Of a stretch of 64,000 bases of DNA, positions 26,952 through 36,475 are shown piece by piece (within the stretch, counting starts at the first letter, position 1; the number at the start of each line of letters is the position of its first letter). The stretch covers positions 434,001-498,000 of the forward strand of contig NZ_JACATN010000001.1 of NCBI RefSeq assembly GCF_018603515.1. Direction: 5' to 3'. A program made the translations under genes and the position numbers. The notes beneath the pieces were generated by a model that worked only from the letters and a program-made list of their open reading frames with translations, made no database searches and had not been told where the DNA came from. The stretch comes from Zobellia barbeyronii. Lineage in GTDB: Bacteria > Bacteroidota > Bacteroidia > Flavobacteriales > Flavobacteriaceae.

Positions 26952-28445
26952 ATGGAATATTTTGTTAACTGTAATACGGCGCCTTTGGCACCGTATACTA
27001 CTCCCTTAGACAGAAACAGGGCGGCTCATCTGTACAGAAGACTTGGATTTAGCGCTTCGGTTCAAACTATTGACCAAGCCGTTGGTTCTACTGCAGAGAC
27101 TATTGTAAATGCAATAATGTCTCAAGCTGCTAGCGCTCCAACTATACCCAAGCCCGAATGGGCAGATTGGAACAACAGCAATTACCCTGAAGATAGTACT
27201 TTAAGAGGTCAGTTAAAGCGAAAGCAAGAAGACGACTTTAGTTTAGCATACGCTAAAAGTATGCTGAACAACAACCTTCGTGATCGTATGAGCTTTTTCT
27301 GGAGCAATCATTTTGTTACAGAACTGGATATATACCAGTGCACTCCATTTCTTTACAGTTACGTTAATTGTCTACAGCGAAATTCGCTAGGCAATTTTAA
27401 AACATTTACAAGTGAAATTGGGATTACAGATGCCATGTTATATTATCTAGATGGAGTTTATAATAATGGACACAACCCCAACGAAAACTATGCAAGAGAG
27501 CTTTATGAACTTTTTACCTTAGGTGAGGGTAATAATTATACGGAAGAAGATATTGTAGAAACGGCACGGGCCCTTTCCGGCTATGTTGAGCGTGGCGAAT
27601 TAGGTTGCGAGCAAGTAACTTTTGATCCTGAAAAGCATGATACGGATAGTAAGACCATTCTAGGCCAAACAGGAAACTGGGGTTATGACGATGTTATCAA
27701 TATTCTATTTGAACAACGATCAGCGGAAATAGCAGGTTTTATCTGTCAAAAATTATACGAGTTTTTTGTACACCCAGATTCTAACGACAATGCGGGTAAC
27801 GCCCAGGTTATAATTTCTGGTATGGCAGCTACGTTTATTGCCAACGATTTTGAGATTGCCCCTGTACTTTCACAGTTATTTAAAAGTCAGCATTTCTTTG
27901 ATGACGAGGCTATTGGTGTAATCATCAAGAGTCCTTATGACTTCTATTTCAATATACTCAAAGAAAGTAGCTTTACTTATGACGATACCGTTTTAGCAAG
28001 TCTTATAAATTACAGCGGACTTCTTAGTCAGCGTATGTTTGACCCATTTGATGTGGCGGGTTGGCAACGAAACCGTTCTTGGATCAATACCAACTTTATG
28101 ATTGGCCGATGGTTGACCATAGAAACTATAATGGAAGAATTCTTTAATTCCGATGATGAACAATTTAGAGCCTTTGGCCTATCCCTCGTTAGCGTGAATG
28201 AGGGTAATGAAAGTAATCCCGATGTAATCGCAAGAGCAATCATTGATTTTATTTTACCCAAAGGTTTACTTAACGATTCAGAATACACTAAAGCATATGT
28301 CATTTTTAGAAGTGACGTTCAAGAACAATACTATGAAGGCGGCTCAACACCAAGTTGGTCCTTGCAAACCTCCATGGAAGGCCCTACCCAAGTATATCTA
28401 CTCTTACAATATTTAGCCAGACAACCCGAATTTCAACTAAAGTAA
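26952..28445 (+). CDS. DUF1800 domain-containing protein
   Basis: A 497-residue protein of the DUF1800 family, recognised by AAHLYRRLGFSAS, FFWSNHFVTE, NENYARELYELFTLGEGN and the ending YLLLQYLARQPEFQL. No signal peptide is visible at the annotated start. The gene pairs almost always with a DUF1501 gene, here 10 bases downstream, so the two very likely work together. No reaction has been assigned to the family; an envelope role is inferred only from the partner's export signals. The 195-base region upstream is divergent with the YraN gene and holds no perfect -7 box (AATCTTTG at 26888 is the closest). Confidence 0.85.
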   Translation: MEYFVNCNTAPLAPYTTPLDRNRAAHLYRRLGFSASVQTIDQAVGSTAETIVNAIMSQAASAPTIPKPEWADWNNSNYPEDSTLRGQLKRKQEDDFSLAYAKSMLNNNLRDRMSFFWSNHFVTELDIYQCTPFLYSYVNCLQRNSLGNFKTFTSEIGITDAMLYYLDGVYNNGHNPNENYARELYELFTLGEGNNYTEEDIVETARALSGYVERGELGCEQVTFDPEKHDTDSKTILGQTGNWGYDDVINILFEQRSAEIAGFICQKLYEFFVHPDSNDNAGNAQVIISGMAATFIANDFEIAPVLSQLFKSQHFFDDEAIGVIIKSPYDFYFNILKESSFTYDDTVLASLINYSGLLSQRMFDPFDVAGWQRNRSWINTNFMIGRWLTIETIMEEFFNSDDEQFRAFGLSLVSVNEGNESNPDVIARAIIDFILPKGLLNDSEYTKAYVIFRSDVQEQYYEGGSTPSWSLQTSMEGPTQVYLLLQYLARQPEFQLK

Positions 28446-28455
28446 ACCTACTACT

Positions 28456-30168
28456 ATGTGCGATACTCACCACACAGATCCCCATAAAGGCCTAGAACAT
28501 GATGGCCACGATCAAGAACATAAATCTTGGAGCAGACGCTCATTTTTACAGGCTTTAGGAATTGCCGGTTCTGGCTCAATGATGCTAGGCAGTAATATGC
28601 TTACCGCTTCTGCACCATCTCCCTTAACAGCGGCAATAGCCAATTCGGAAACGGATAAAATTTTAATATTAATTCGACTTTCGGGCGGTAATGACGGACT
28701 TAGTACTGTTATTCCTATTGAACAATACGATTCATACGCCAAGGCCCGACCTAATATATATATTCCAGAAAGTAAAGTTTTAAAACTTACCGATGAGTTT
28801 GGTATACCTTCTTATATGAAGTCTCTGCAACCCATGTGGGGCGAAGGTCAATTTAAAGCTGTTCATGGTGTAGGTTACGAAGGCCAAAGTCTCTCGCATT
28901 TTACAGGATCCGATGTTTTTGCTAATACCGATTTAACCTCAACTGGTTTCAGCGGTCTCAACACAGGTTGGATGGGAAGGCATTTTGAAGAGTGTTACCC
29001 AGATTATCTCGTATCTCCCCCACCTGCTCCGGCTGCCATTCAAATTGGTCAGTTTGGAAGTTTGGTTTTTCAAGGAGATGAAACCAATTACGCATTTGTA
29101 ACCTCAAATGTGGAACAACTAGAAGAAATAGCAGAGTCTGGTGTGCGTTACGGTCTTGAACAAGAATTATTCAATGATTGTATGTATGGTGACCAATTGC
29201 AATTCTTAAGAGGAGTTGCCAATACCACATATGAATATTCAGGAGTAATTCACGAGGCATGGTCACGTGGGTCAAATCAAGTAGAATACCAAGAAAATAG
29301 TTTTGCTAAACAATTGGCGTTGTTGGCCCGATTAATAAAAGGAAATTTAGGAACTAAGGTCTATATGATTTCTATGGGTGGTTTTGACACACATGGTAAC
29401 CAGCCTTTGGCGCATGAGCGTTTAATGAGCAACCTTTCTATTGCTATTGATAATTTCTATGAGGATTTAGCATATACGGAACAAGATGACAATGTACTTA
29501 GTATGACGTTTTCCGAGTTCGGGAGACGTATTTTTGAGAATGGTTCTAACGGTACGGATCATGGTAAAGCTGCTCCTACTCTATTTTTCGGACCTGGTTT
29601 GCAGGGCAGTGCTTTTGTAGGCGAACATCCTACACTTGATAATCCTGACGGCAGAGGAAACCTAGAATACACGATGGATTTTAGAGATTTATATGCCACC
29701 GTTTTGGCAGAATGGCTTTGTGTACCCATACCTCTAGTAGAGCAACATTTATTAGGACATACGTATGCTCCTGTAAATCTTGGGTTTAACTGTAGTGGTA
29801 CTGATTTCCCTGACGTTGTTTATAGCGATGGAGAACCAACAATACCTACGTCAGAAAATGGCGGATTGACCGATAAGCCTGTAGTACCAAATAGCGAACA
29901 ACTGAACTCTATAGTTCATAAACCGTTCTACCCAACGGACAACTCACCACATATCTACTTAGAAATGCCGGTAACGGCCCATGTAGATATTCAGCTTTTT
30001 AATATTATAGGACAAAAAGTAGGCACAATCAGTAACGCTATAATGTCCGAAGGTGTGAACGAGATTAATATTAAGGAAAACATTCCTGGTCATTTGGCTG
30101 CGGGAAAATATATTTATCGCATTCAAGTGCAACAACATAAAATGAGTAAATCTGTAATGGTCGCATAA
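28456..30168 (+). CDS. DUF1501 protein with Tat-like N-terminus and T9SS C-terminal sorting domain
   Basis: A 570-residue protein of the DUF1501 family, related to sulfatase/alkaline-phosphatase-like proteins. The N-terminus has SRRSFLQALGIAG with Arg27-Arg28, a twin-arginine export signal after a His-rich leader. The core holds LIRLSGGNDGLSTVIP, GGFDTHGNQ, SEFGRRIFENGSNGTDHGKA and ATVLAEWL. The last 75 residues (QLFNIIGQKV to GKYIYRIQVQ) form a type IX secretion sorting domain of type A. The protein would cross the inner membrane folded, perhaps with a cofactor, and then leave through T9SS to the surface. It is second in an operon with the DUF1800 gene. Confidence 0.85.
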   Translation: MCDTHHTDPHKGLEHDGHDQEHKSWSRRSFLQALGIAGSGSMMLGSNMLTASAPSPLTAAIANSETDKILILIRLSGGNDGLSTVIPIEQYDSYAKARPNIYIPESKVLKLTDEFGIPSYMKSLQPMWGEGQFKAVHGVGYEGQSLSHFTGSDVFANTDLTSTGFSGLNTGWMGRHFEECYPDYLVSPPPAPAAIQIGQFGSLVFQGDETNYAFVTSNVEQLEEIAESGVRYGLEQELFNDCMYGDQLQFLRGVANTTYEYSGVIHEAWSRGSNQVEYQENSFAKQLALLARLIKGNLGTKVYMISMGGFDTHGNQPLAHERLMSNLSIAIDNFYEDLAYTEQDDNVLSMTFSEFGRRIFENGSNGTDHGKAAPTLFFGPGLQGSAFVGEHPTLDNPDGRGNLEYTMDFRDLYATVLAEWLCVPIPLVEQHLLGHTYAPVNLGFNCSGTDFPDVVYSDGEPTIPTSENGGLTDKPVVPNSEQLNSIVHKPFYPTDNSPHIYLEMPVTAHVDIQLFNIIGQKVGTISNAIMSEGVNEINIKENIPGHLAAGKYIYRIQVQQHKMSKSVMVA

Positions 30169-30189
30169 CCTTACTAGATTCACTTCATA

Positions 30190-30231
30190 AAAAAACCTTC
30201 GCTAATGGATTACCATTGGCGAAGGTTTTTT
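30190..30231. terminator. Rho-independent terminator after the DUF1800/DUF1501 operon
   Basis: Arms 30190-30208 and 30213-30231 (AAAAAACCTTCGCTAATGG and its near-complement) pair with one wobble, a four-base loop, and T6 at the 3' side. The A-run on the left also gives a U-run in the other direction, so it can serve the convergent small gene at 30274-30450. Confidence 0.88.
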
Positions 30232-30273
30232 AGTTGCTTTTCGTCTTATCTTAAGAAAATACTTTGCCTACTA

Positions 30274-30450
30274 TTAACTCCATTTAGACTTATCATTTTT
30301 AGTCTTGAACGATAGTTCTTTTGAGACACGGGAACCTTTATTTTTATAAAGTCGGGCTACATCTTCTTTTTCTTGACTATTTGTTACCGCTTCCACGCCT
30401 TCTTTGATGTCTTCTAAAATTTTAAATTTGTTTGGGTTTCCTGTACTCAT
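30274..30450 (-). CDS. Small hypothetical protein, 58 residues
   Basis: A complete frame from ATG (30450) to TAA (30274), reading MSTGNPNKFKILEDIKEGVE at the start and ending KTKNDKSKWS. It is charged, Lys/Glu-rich and soluble, with no signal peptide or Cys. Support for coding: the frame has no in-frame stop, it ends 42 bases before a bidirectional terminator, and the amphipathic pattern looks protein-like. I recall similar short proteins in flavobacteria but cannot name a family. Function unknown. Confidence 0.55.
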   Translation of the reverse strand: MSTGNPNKFKILEDIKEGVEAVTNSQEKEDVARLYKNKGSRVSKELSFKTKNDKSKWS

Positions 30451-30582
30451 GGTTTATGTGTTTAAGTTAATGGTTAAATAAGGGACTCTTATATAAAACT
30501 GTACCATTACCAAATTCGTATACATCTCCGTTGAACTGCAGGACCGCTTCCTATTCAATTAAAAATCATTCTTTTAACTTTC

Positions 30583-30600
30583 ATTTGTTAGCTAACAAAT
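30583..30600. promoter_or_regulatory. Perfect 18-bp palindrome upstream of the metG promoter
   Basis: ATTTGTTAGCTAACAAAT is fully self-complementary and ends five bases before the -33 TTG of metG. This is the size and position of an operator. It could also form part of a promoter for the divergent small gene. No regulator is known. Confidence 0.45.
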
Positions 30601-30604
30601 CCTC

Positions 30605-30636
30605 TTGTGTAATGCAGTGCAAAATCAGTACTTTTG
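30605..30636 (+). promoter_or_regulatory. metG promoter
   Basis: -33 TTG at 30605-30607, 21-base spacer, -7 box TACTTTTG at 30629-30636. The predicted start is near 30642, which leaves a leader of about 13 bases before the ATG at 30655. This excludes the upstream in-frame TTG (30634) as the start codon. Confidence 0.72.
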
Positions 30637-30654
30637 CACCCTAATTCGAAATCA

Positions 30655-32733
30655 ATGGCCGAGAAGCTAAAACACCCAGAAAGATATACCATTACAGCCG
30701 CATTGCCTTACACCAATGGCCCAATACACATTGGTCATTTGGCCGGTGTTTATGTGCCTGCAGATATTTACGCACGTTACTTACGCTTAACTGGCAATGA
30801 TGTTGCTTTTGTATGCGGAAGCGACGAGCATGGTGTAGCTATCTCAATGAAAGCTAAAAAAGAGGGTATTACACCTCAAGAGGTCATTGATAAGTATGAC
30901 GGAATCATTCGTAAATCGTTCGAGGATTTCGGTATTACTTTTAACAATTATTCTAGAACATCTAGGGAAATTCATCATAAAACAGCTTCTGACTTTTTTG
31001 TGAAGCTTTATGAGCAAGGGGATTTTATTGAAGAAACCACGGCACAATTGTATGATGACGAAGCGAAACAATTTTTGGCCGACCGTTTTGTAGTTGGTAC
31101 TTGTCCAAAATGTGGATACGAAGAAGCATATGGCGATCAATGCGAAAATTGTGGTTCTACCTTAAACGCAACGGATCTTATTAACCCAAAATCTACAATT
31201 ACCGGTACGGTTCCTACCACCAAAGAAACCAAACATTGGTTTTTACCTTTGGACAGATATGAAGATTTTCTAAAAGAATGGATATTAGAAGGACATAAAT
31301 CTGATTGGAAACCCAACGTTTACGGTCAATGTAAAAGCTGGATTGACGACGGACTAAAACCTCGTGCTGTAACTAGAGATTTAGATTGGGGTATTCCTGT
31401 GCCTGTAGAAGGTGGTGAAGGAAAAGTGCTATATGTTTGGTTTGATGCACCTATCGGTTATATTTCATCTACAAAAGAATGGGCAGCGCGTGAAGGTAAA
31501 GACTGGGAGCCTTACTGGAAAGATGAAAATACCAAGCTTGTACACTTTATAGGAAAGGACAATATAGTTTTTCACTGTATTATCTTTCCAGCTATTTTAA
31601 AAGCACATGGTGATTATATTCTACCTGAAAACGTCCCTGCCAATGAGTTCTTGAACCTAGAAGGCAACAAACTTTCTACTTCAAAGAACTGGGCGGTGTG
31701 GTTGCACGAATATTTAGAGGAATTCCCGGATATGCAAGATGTACTTAGGTATACCTTAACCGCGAATGCTCCTGAAACCAAGGATAACGATTTTACTTGG
31801 AAAGATTTTCAAGCTAGAAACAACAACGAACTGGTTGCTATACTCGGAAACTTTATAAACCGTGTAGTAGTCTTGACCAATAAATACTATGAAGGTATTG
31901 TCCCCTCTCCTTCTGAATTTTCTCAGGTAGATAAGGAAACTTTAGAATCACTTCAAAAATTCCCAGAAACCATTTCTAGCTCTATAGAGCGGTATCGTTT
32001 TAGGGAAGCAGGTCAAGAACTTATGGGCTTAGCACGTCTGGGTAATAAGTATTTGGCAGATGAAGAACCGTGGAAAGTAGTCAAACAAGATGAAGAACGT
32101 GTTAAGACAATTATGTTTGTTGCCCTTCAGATTGCAACCGCATTATCCGTATTAAGTGAACCGTTCTTACCGTTTACTGCTGAAAAACTTAAAAACATAT
32201 TAGCTATTGAATCTGGTGAAGTTGATACCTCATGGGCAGAAGTTTCTACCAAAGAAACATTGCTTCCTGCTAATCATAAAATCAACAAGGGCGAGCTACT
32301 CTTTAGAAAAATAGAAGACAGCGAAATACAAGCTCAGTTAGACAAACTTGAAGCCACAAAAAAGGCAAACGAAAACGAGAACAAAGAACTTATGCCACAG
32401 AAAGATACTATCAATTTTGATGATTTTACAAAACTAGACATGCGTGTAGGCACCATTTTGGAAGCCGAAAAAATGCCTAAGACCAAGAAATTACTAGTAT
32501 TAAAAGTTGATACTGGCTTGGACACACGTACTATTGTATCTGGTATTGCAGAGAGTTTCACCCCTGAAGAAGTGATTGGCAAAAAAGTTACCGTTCTTAT
32601 CAACCTTGCTCCAAGAGCATTGCGTGGTGTAGAAAGTGAAGGCATGATTTTAATGACTGAAAACGCAGACGGAAAACTGGTTTTTGTAAACCCAGATGAA
32701 GACAGTGTTGGCAATGGGGAAGGGATAAGCTAA
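30655..32733 (+). CDS. metG: Methionyl-tRNA synthetase
   Basis: Charges tRNA-Met with methionine; 692 residues. Class I signatures: the HIGH motif as PIHIGHLAG, a zinc knuckle region [18 protein letters not shown] near residue 145, and the KMSKS equivalent KLSTSKN near residue 340. Residues from about 590 on form the EMAP-II/Arc1p-like tRNA-binding domain ([20 protein letters not shown]), as in the dimeric bacterial enzyme. The start at 30655 follows from the promoter just upstream. It is followed 70 bases later by tex. Confidence 0.96.
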   Translation: MAEKLKHPERYTITAALPYTNGPIHIGHLAGVYVPADIYARYLRLTGNDVAFVCGSDEHGVAISMKAKKEGITPQEVIDKYDGIIRKSFEDFGITFNNYSRTSREIHHKTASDFFVKLYEQGDFIEETTAQLYDDEAKQFLADRFVVGTCPKCGYEEAYGDQCENCGSTLNATDLINPKSTITGTVPTTKETKHWFLPLDRYEDFLKEWILEGHKSDWKPNVYGQCKSWIDDGLKPRAVTRDLDWGIPVPVEGGEGKVLYVWFDAPIGYISSTKEWAAREGKDWEPYWKDENTKLVHFIGKDNIVFHCIIFPAILKAHGDYILPENVPANEFLNLEGNKLSTSKNWAVWLHEYLEEFPDMQDVLRYTLTANAPETKDNDFTWKDFQARNNNELVAILGNFINRVVVLTNKYYEGIVPSPSEFSQVDKETLESLQKFPETISSSIERYRFREAGQELMGLARLGNKYLADEEPWKVVKQDEERVKTIMFVALQIATALSVLSEPFLPFTAEKLKNILAIESGEVDTSWAEVSTKETLLPANHKINKGELLFRKIEDSEIQAQLDKLEATKKANENENKELMPQKDTINFDDFTKLDMRVGTILEAEKMPKTKKLLVLKVDTGLDTRTIVSGIAESFTPEEVIGKKVTVLINLAPRALRGVESEGMILMTENADGKLVFVNPDEDSVGNGEGIS

Positions 32734-32803
32734 ATTCCTTAAAGGCTTGCCTAAGATTCCCTCAATTGTGTCAACTATTTTCAACGGTCGTTAATAAAGT
32801 CCT

Positions 32804-34930
32804 ATGCAACTCATTTCCTTCATCACTAAAAATACTCAACTCCTTCAAAAGAGTATTGAGAATACAGTAGAACTTCTTAACCAAGATTGTACCGTACCTT
32901 TTATTTCGCGTTATAGAAAAGAAATAACAGGCAATTTAGACGAGGTTCAGATTGGAGCCATTGTACAATTTAAAACTCAATTTGAAGCACTTGAAAAGCG
33001 AAAGACTGCAGTTTTAAAAGCTATAGAAGAGCAAGACGGATTAACTGATGAGCTTCGGCTTAAAATTGAACAGACTGACGACCTTGTTACGCTTGAAGAT
33101 TTATATCTACCCTTCAAGAAAAAACGAAAGACCAAGGCCGAAACCGCTCGTAAAAATGGATTAGAGCCTTTAGCTAAAATGATTATGGCTCAAAACCATA
33201 ACGATATTGAAGCGGCTGCCAACCAATATACCAATGGTGAAGTTGCCAATACGGATGAAGCTTTAGAAGGTGCTAGGCATATTATTGCAGAATGGATTAA
33301 CGAGCGTATATCTATAAGAAACCAAGTACGAAATCAATTAGAGCGAAGCGCACTAATTGTAACAAAAGTTATCGCAACCAAGAAGGCAGATGAGAAAGCG
33401 CAAAAATTTCGTGATTATTTTGATTGGAGCGAAGCGTTAAAACGATGCCCTTCTCACCGATTATTGGCTATTTTACGTGCCGAAAACGAAGGTTTTATCC
33501 GCGTAAAAATAGAAATCGATTCTGATGAGATGCTTCGGCGTATTGAAGACCGAGTTATAAAATCCAACAATTCCTGTACGCCTCATATTGAATTGGCTAT
33601 AGCGGATGCATATAAGCGTTTGCTTTATCCTTCATTATCGAATGAAATCCTCAAAAACGCAAAAGAAAAAGCAGATGATGATGCCATTATGGTATTTTCT
33701 AAAAACTTGAAACAACTCCTATTGGGAGCTCCTTTAGGTGAAAAGCGGATTTTAGCAATAGACCCTGGCTTCCGGTCAGGCTGTAAAGTAGTTTGCTTGA
33801 GCGCACAAGGAGATTTAGAACACAATGAAAACATTTATCCGCATGCCCCGCAGAACAAGGACACGGAAGCCATAAAAAAAATAAGCTCGCTGTGTGATGC
33901 TTATAAAATAGAGGCTATTGCCATTGGTAATGGAACGGCATCCCGTGAAACCGAGCAGCTGGTAAAGCGCATTCACTTTAAAAATCCTATTGAAGTTTTT
34001 GTCGTTAGTGAGGCTGGAGCTTCAATTTATTCTGCTTCGAAAATAGCTCGTGATGAATTTCCGAATTATGATGTAACGGTAAGAGGTTCTGTTTCCATAG
34101 GAAGAAGACTAGCCGACCCTTTAGCGGAGCTTGTTAAAATAGATGCCAAATCTATTGGTGTTGGACAGTACCAACATGATGTAGACCAAAGTAAACTTCA
34201 GACTTCTTTAGATAGCGTGGTAGAGAGTTGTGTGAATTCTGTTGGCGTGAATATCAATACTGCTAGCGTACCTTTGTTGAGCTACGTTTCTGGTATTGGA
34301 CCTAAATTGGCAGAAAATATCGTCACCTACCGAAACGAAAATGGAGCTTTCAAAAGCCGGACTGAAATTAAAAAAGTAGCCCGTCTTGGCGGTAAAGCGT
34401 TTGAACAAGGAGCAGCTTTTCTAAGGATAAAAAATGCCAAGAATCCATTGGACGATTCTGCCGTACACCCAGAAAGCTATTCCATAGTTCAGAAAATAGC
34501 CAAGGACAAAGGAATTCCGCTCACAGAACTGATAGGAAATAGCAGCACTTTAAAAAGTGTAAACTTGAAGGCGTATTGTACTGAAACCATAGGCTTACCC
34601 ACTCTAAAAGATATTGTAGAAGAACTTGAAAAGCCAGGTCTTGACCGTCGTGAGAAAGCCAAAGTTTTCGCTTTCAATCAAAACATCAAATCTATTACAG
34701 ATTTAGAAGAAGGTCAACTATTGCCGGGTATTGTGAACAACATTACCAACTTTGGATGTTTTGTAGATATAGGCATTAAAGAAAGTGGTCTTATTCATGT
34801 ATCCAATTTATCAGATACATTCGTGAAAGACGTGAACGAGCATGTACATCTTAATCAACAAATCATTGTAAAGGTTTTGTCCATTGATATTCCAAGAAAA
34901 CGAATTCAGTTGGCCTTGCATAAAAAATAG
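32804..34930 (+). CDS. tex: Tex-family RNA/DNA-binding protein
   Basis: Cytoplasmic nucleic-acid-binding protein of 708 residues, related to the eukaryotic Spt6 core. The N-terminal helical part has FISRYRKEITGNLDEVQ, the YqgF-like domain AIDPGFRSGCKVV near residue 320, the helix-hairpin-helix motif SYVSGIGPKLAENIV near residue 490, and the C-terminal S1 domain GIVNNITNFGCFVDIGI. Tex proteins affect transcription and RNA processing. It is on the same strand as metG. A short hairpin CTTCTAT-6-ATAGAAG follows the stop (34953-34972) without a T run. Confidence 0.93.
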   Translation: MQLISFITKNTQLLQKSIENTVELLNQDCTVPFISRYRKEITGNLDEVQIGAIVQFKTQFEALEKRKTAVLKAIEEQDGLTDELRLKIEQTDDLVTLEDLYLPFKKKRKTKAETARKNGLEPLAKMIMAQNHNDIEAAANQYTNGEVANTDEALEGARHIIAEWINERISIRNQVRNQLERSALIVTKVIATKKADEKAQKFRDYFDWSEALKRCPSHRLLAILRAENEGFIRVKIEIDSDEMLRRIEDRVIKSNNSCTPHIELAIADAYKRLLYPSLSNEILKNAKEKADDDAIMVFSKNLKQLLLGAPLGEKRILAIDPGFRSGCKVVCLSAQGDLEHNENIYPHAPQNKDTEAIKKISSLCDAYKIEAIAIGNGTASRETEQLVKRIHFKNPIEVFVVSEAGASIYSASKIARDEFPNYDVTVRGSVSIGRRLADPLAELVKIDAKSIGVGQYQHDVDQSKLQTSLDSVVESCVNSVGVNINTASVPLLSYVSGIGPKLAENIVTYRNENGAFKSRTEIKKVARLGGKAFEQGAAFLRIKNAKNPLDDSAVHPESYSIVQKIAKDKGIPLTELIGNSSTLKSVNLKAYCTETIGLPTLKDIVEELEKPGLDRREKAKVFAFNQNIKSITDLEEGQLLPGIVNNITNFGCFVDIGIKESGLIHVSNLSDTFVKDVNEHVHLNQQIIVKVLSIDIPRKRIQLALHKK

Positions 34931-35125
34931 GTTATAAATTTTTCCAATATCCCTTCTATTAAAGGATAGAAGAGGTTCTACATCAGAATAAAGTACTCAA
35001 AACCAACACGCTAAAACTACCCTGCATTAAAATCTCATTGAAGCTAAACATCAATTTTAACTTTTAAAGCTTATTTAGATTTATTTAAAATAACTACATT
35101 TGTTCAATATCTAGAGCTAAGACCC

Positions 35126-35320
35126 GTGTCAAAAAAGAAGAAATCGTCCAAAAAGAAGGATAAAAAAGGAGCAAAATCCGAACTTCTACAACGTAAAGTT
35201 GAAAATGCACTTGCAGATAACACTAAGCTGAAAAGCAAGTGTTGTAAAAAGTATAAAAAAAACGAAAGCAAAAGGTGTGGGCGCTGTCCTTGTTTTGACC
35301 TTTTAAAGAAAGTAGCTTAG
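35126..35320 (+). CDS. Small Lys-rich protein with a Cys cluster (GTG start)
   Basis: A 64-residue, strongly basic protein. The first 16 residues are nearly all Lys and Ser. The C-terminal third has a five-Cys cluster (KCCKKYKK and then KRCGRCPCFDLL) that could bind zinc. The frame begins with GTG at 35126, with no in-frame ATG nearby. I recall similar short proteins in Flavobacteriaceae but can name no family. The Lys-rich N-terminus suggests nucleic-acid or ribosome contact, which is inference only. Confidence 0.55.
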   Translation: MSKKKKSSKKKDKKGAKSELLQRKVENALADNTKLKSKCCKKYKKNESKRCGRCPCFDLLKKVA

Positions 35321-35365
35321 GCAATTTCTCTCTTCAAAAACTTACCCGTCTACTTTTACAATTTC

Positions 35366-35400
35366 TTGATTTCAAAAAGGAGATAGACCTCCTATATTTG
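35366..35400 (+). promoter_or_regulatory. Promoter of the histone-deacetylase-family gene
   Basis: -7 box TATATTTG at 35393-35400; -33 TTG at 35366-35368 with a 24-base spacer, slightly long. The ATG at 35405 begins only four bases after the box, so the mRNA is probably leaderless or nearly so. Confidence 0.55.
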
Positions 35401-35404
35401 CAGT

Positions 35405-36307
35405 ATGCTCAAGATTGCGTATCACCCTATTTACAAACATTCCTTACCCGAAGGGCATAGGTTTCCAATGCTTAAGTACGAGTTGTTACCCAAACAGCTT
35501 TTACATGAAGGCACGTGTACGCTTGAAAACTTCTTTGAGCCAGAAATACCAAACGATAAATACATTGTTGCTGTTCACGACCCAGAATACTTCTATGATC
35601 TTTTAAATATAAAAATTCCATCTCGTGAAGCCAGAAAAATAGGGTTTCCACTGACCGAAGATTTAGTTGAGCGCGAACGGATGATAGCAGATGGCACAAT
35701 GAAAGGTTGCCTATATGCTTTAGAAAACGGTATAGCCATGAATATTGCCGGTGGAACGCACCACGCCTACTCTGATCATGGTGAAGCTTTTTGTATGTTG
35801 AACGACCAGGCTATTGGAGCAAGATATTTACAGGCAAAAAGCTTGGCTAAAAAAATACTTATTGTTGATTTAGATGTGCACCAAGGAAACGGTACTGCAG
35901 AAATTTTTCAGAACGATGCTTCCGTATTTACATTTTCCATGCACGGGGCCAGCAACTATCCCTTTAAGAAAGAACAATCGGATTTAGACATTGCCCTCCC
36001 AAAAGATACTGGTGATAGCGATTATTTGTCTTTATTAAAAGAAACTTTACCGAAACTGATTTCTGAAGAAAAACCAGATTTCATCTTTTATCTTTGCGGT
36101 GTAGACGTAATTGCTTCGGACAAACTTGGTACTTTAGGGCTTAGTATTGAAGGTTGTAAAGAACGGGATGCGTTCGTACTAGAAACTTGCAACCAGCTTC
36201 AAATACCTGTTCAATGTAGTATGGGCGGCGGGTACTCACCAGACATTAAAACTATTGTTGACGCTCATGCCAATACCTTTCGTCTTGCGCAAGAAATCTA
36301 TTTCTAG
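35405..36307 (+). CDS. Histone-deacetylase-family metallohydrolase
   Basis: A 300-residue class of zinc-dependent deacetylase related to HDACs, acetoin utilisation proteins and acetylpolyamine amidohydrolases. Visible catalytic parts: GGTHHAYSDHGEAFCMLND (charge-relay His pair), DLDVHQGNGTA (Asp and His metal ligands) and LCGVDV (third ligand region). The bacterial substrate could be an acetylated lysine, polyamine or other amide; it is unknown here. No signal peptide, so cytoplasmic. It is a single gene with its own promoter almost abutting the start codon. Confidence 0.88.
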   Translation: MLKIAYHPIYKHSLPEGHRFPMLKYELLPKQLLHEGTCTLENFFEPEIPNDKYIVAVHDPEYFYDLLNIKIPSREARKIGFPLTEDLVERERMIADGTMKGCLYALENGIAMNIAGGTHHAYSDHGEAFCMLNDQAIGARYLQAKSLAKKILIVDLDVHQGNGTAEIFQNDASVFTFSMHGASNYPFKKEQSDLDIALPKDTGDSDYLSLLKETLPKLISEEKPDFIFYLCGVDVIASDKLGTLGLSIEGCKERDAFVLETCNQLQIPVQCSMGGGYSPDIKTIVDAHANTFRLAQEIYF

Positions 36308-36459
36308 CGTAAAACCCTTCTTTTTCATCAACTGCACAATTGATAATTCTATCCATTTATTCCGTATCTTAACAAAAGACCCGAACTTCACGAACACAAT
36401 TACAACCGATAGAGTCTATTTTTTTCGACTTTAAGTATGGAAGGTTTTCAAAATACATC

Positions 36460-36467
36460 TAGTTTTG
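36460..36467 (+). promoter_or_regulatory. -7 box of the PAP2 phosphatase gene
   Basis: TAGTTTTG ends nine bases before the ATG at 36476 and lies downstream of the more distal in-frame ATG (36437). It therefore supports the shorter protein, whose N-terminus is also a cleaner signal peptide. No -33 TTG is clear. Confidence 0.5.
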
Positions 36468-36475
36468 CAGTCATT

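Noticed and set aside
32334-32714. 126-codon open frame opposite the end of metG
   Set aside because: The tRNA-binding domain of metG on the plus strand explains this DNA; the reverse frame is low-complexity Ser/Val-rich.
36437-36475. Earlier in-frame ATG for the PAP2 phosphatase
   Set aside because: It lies upstream of the TAGTTTTG box, and the extra residues would precede a normal signal peptide.
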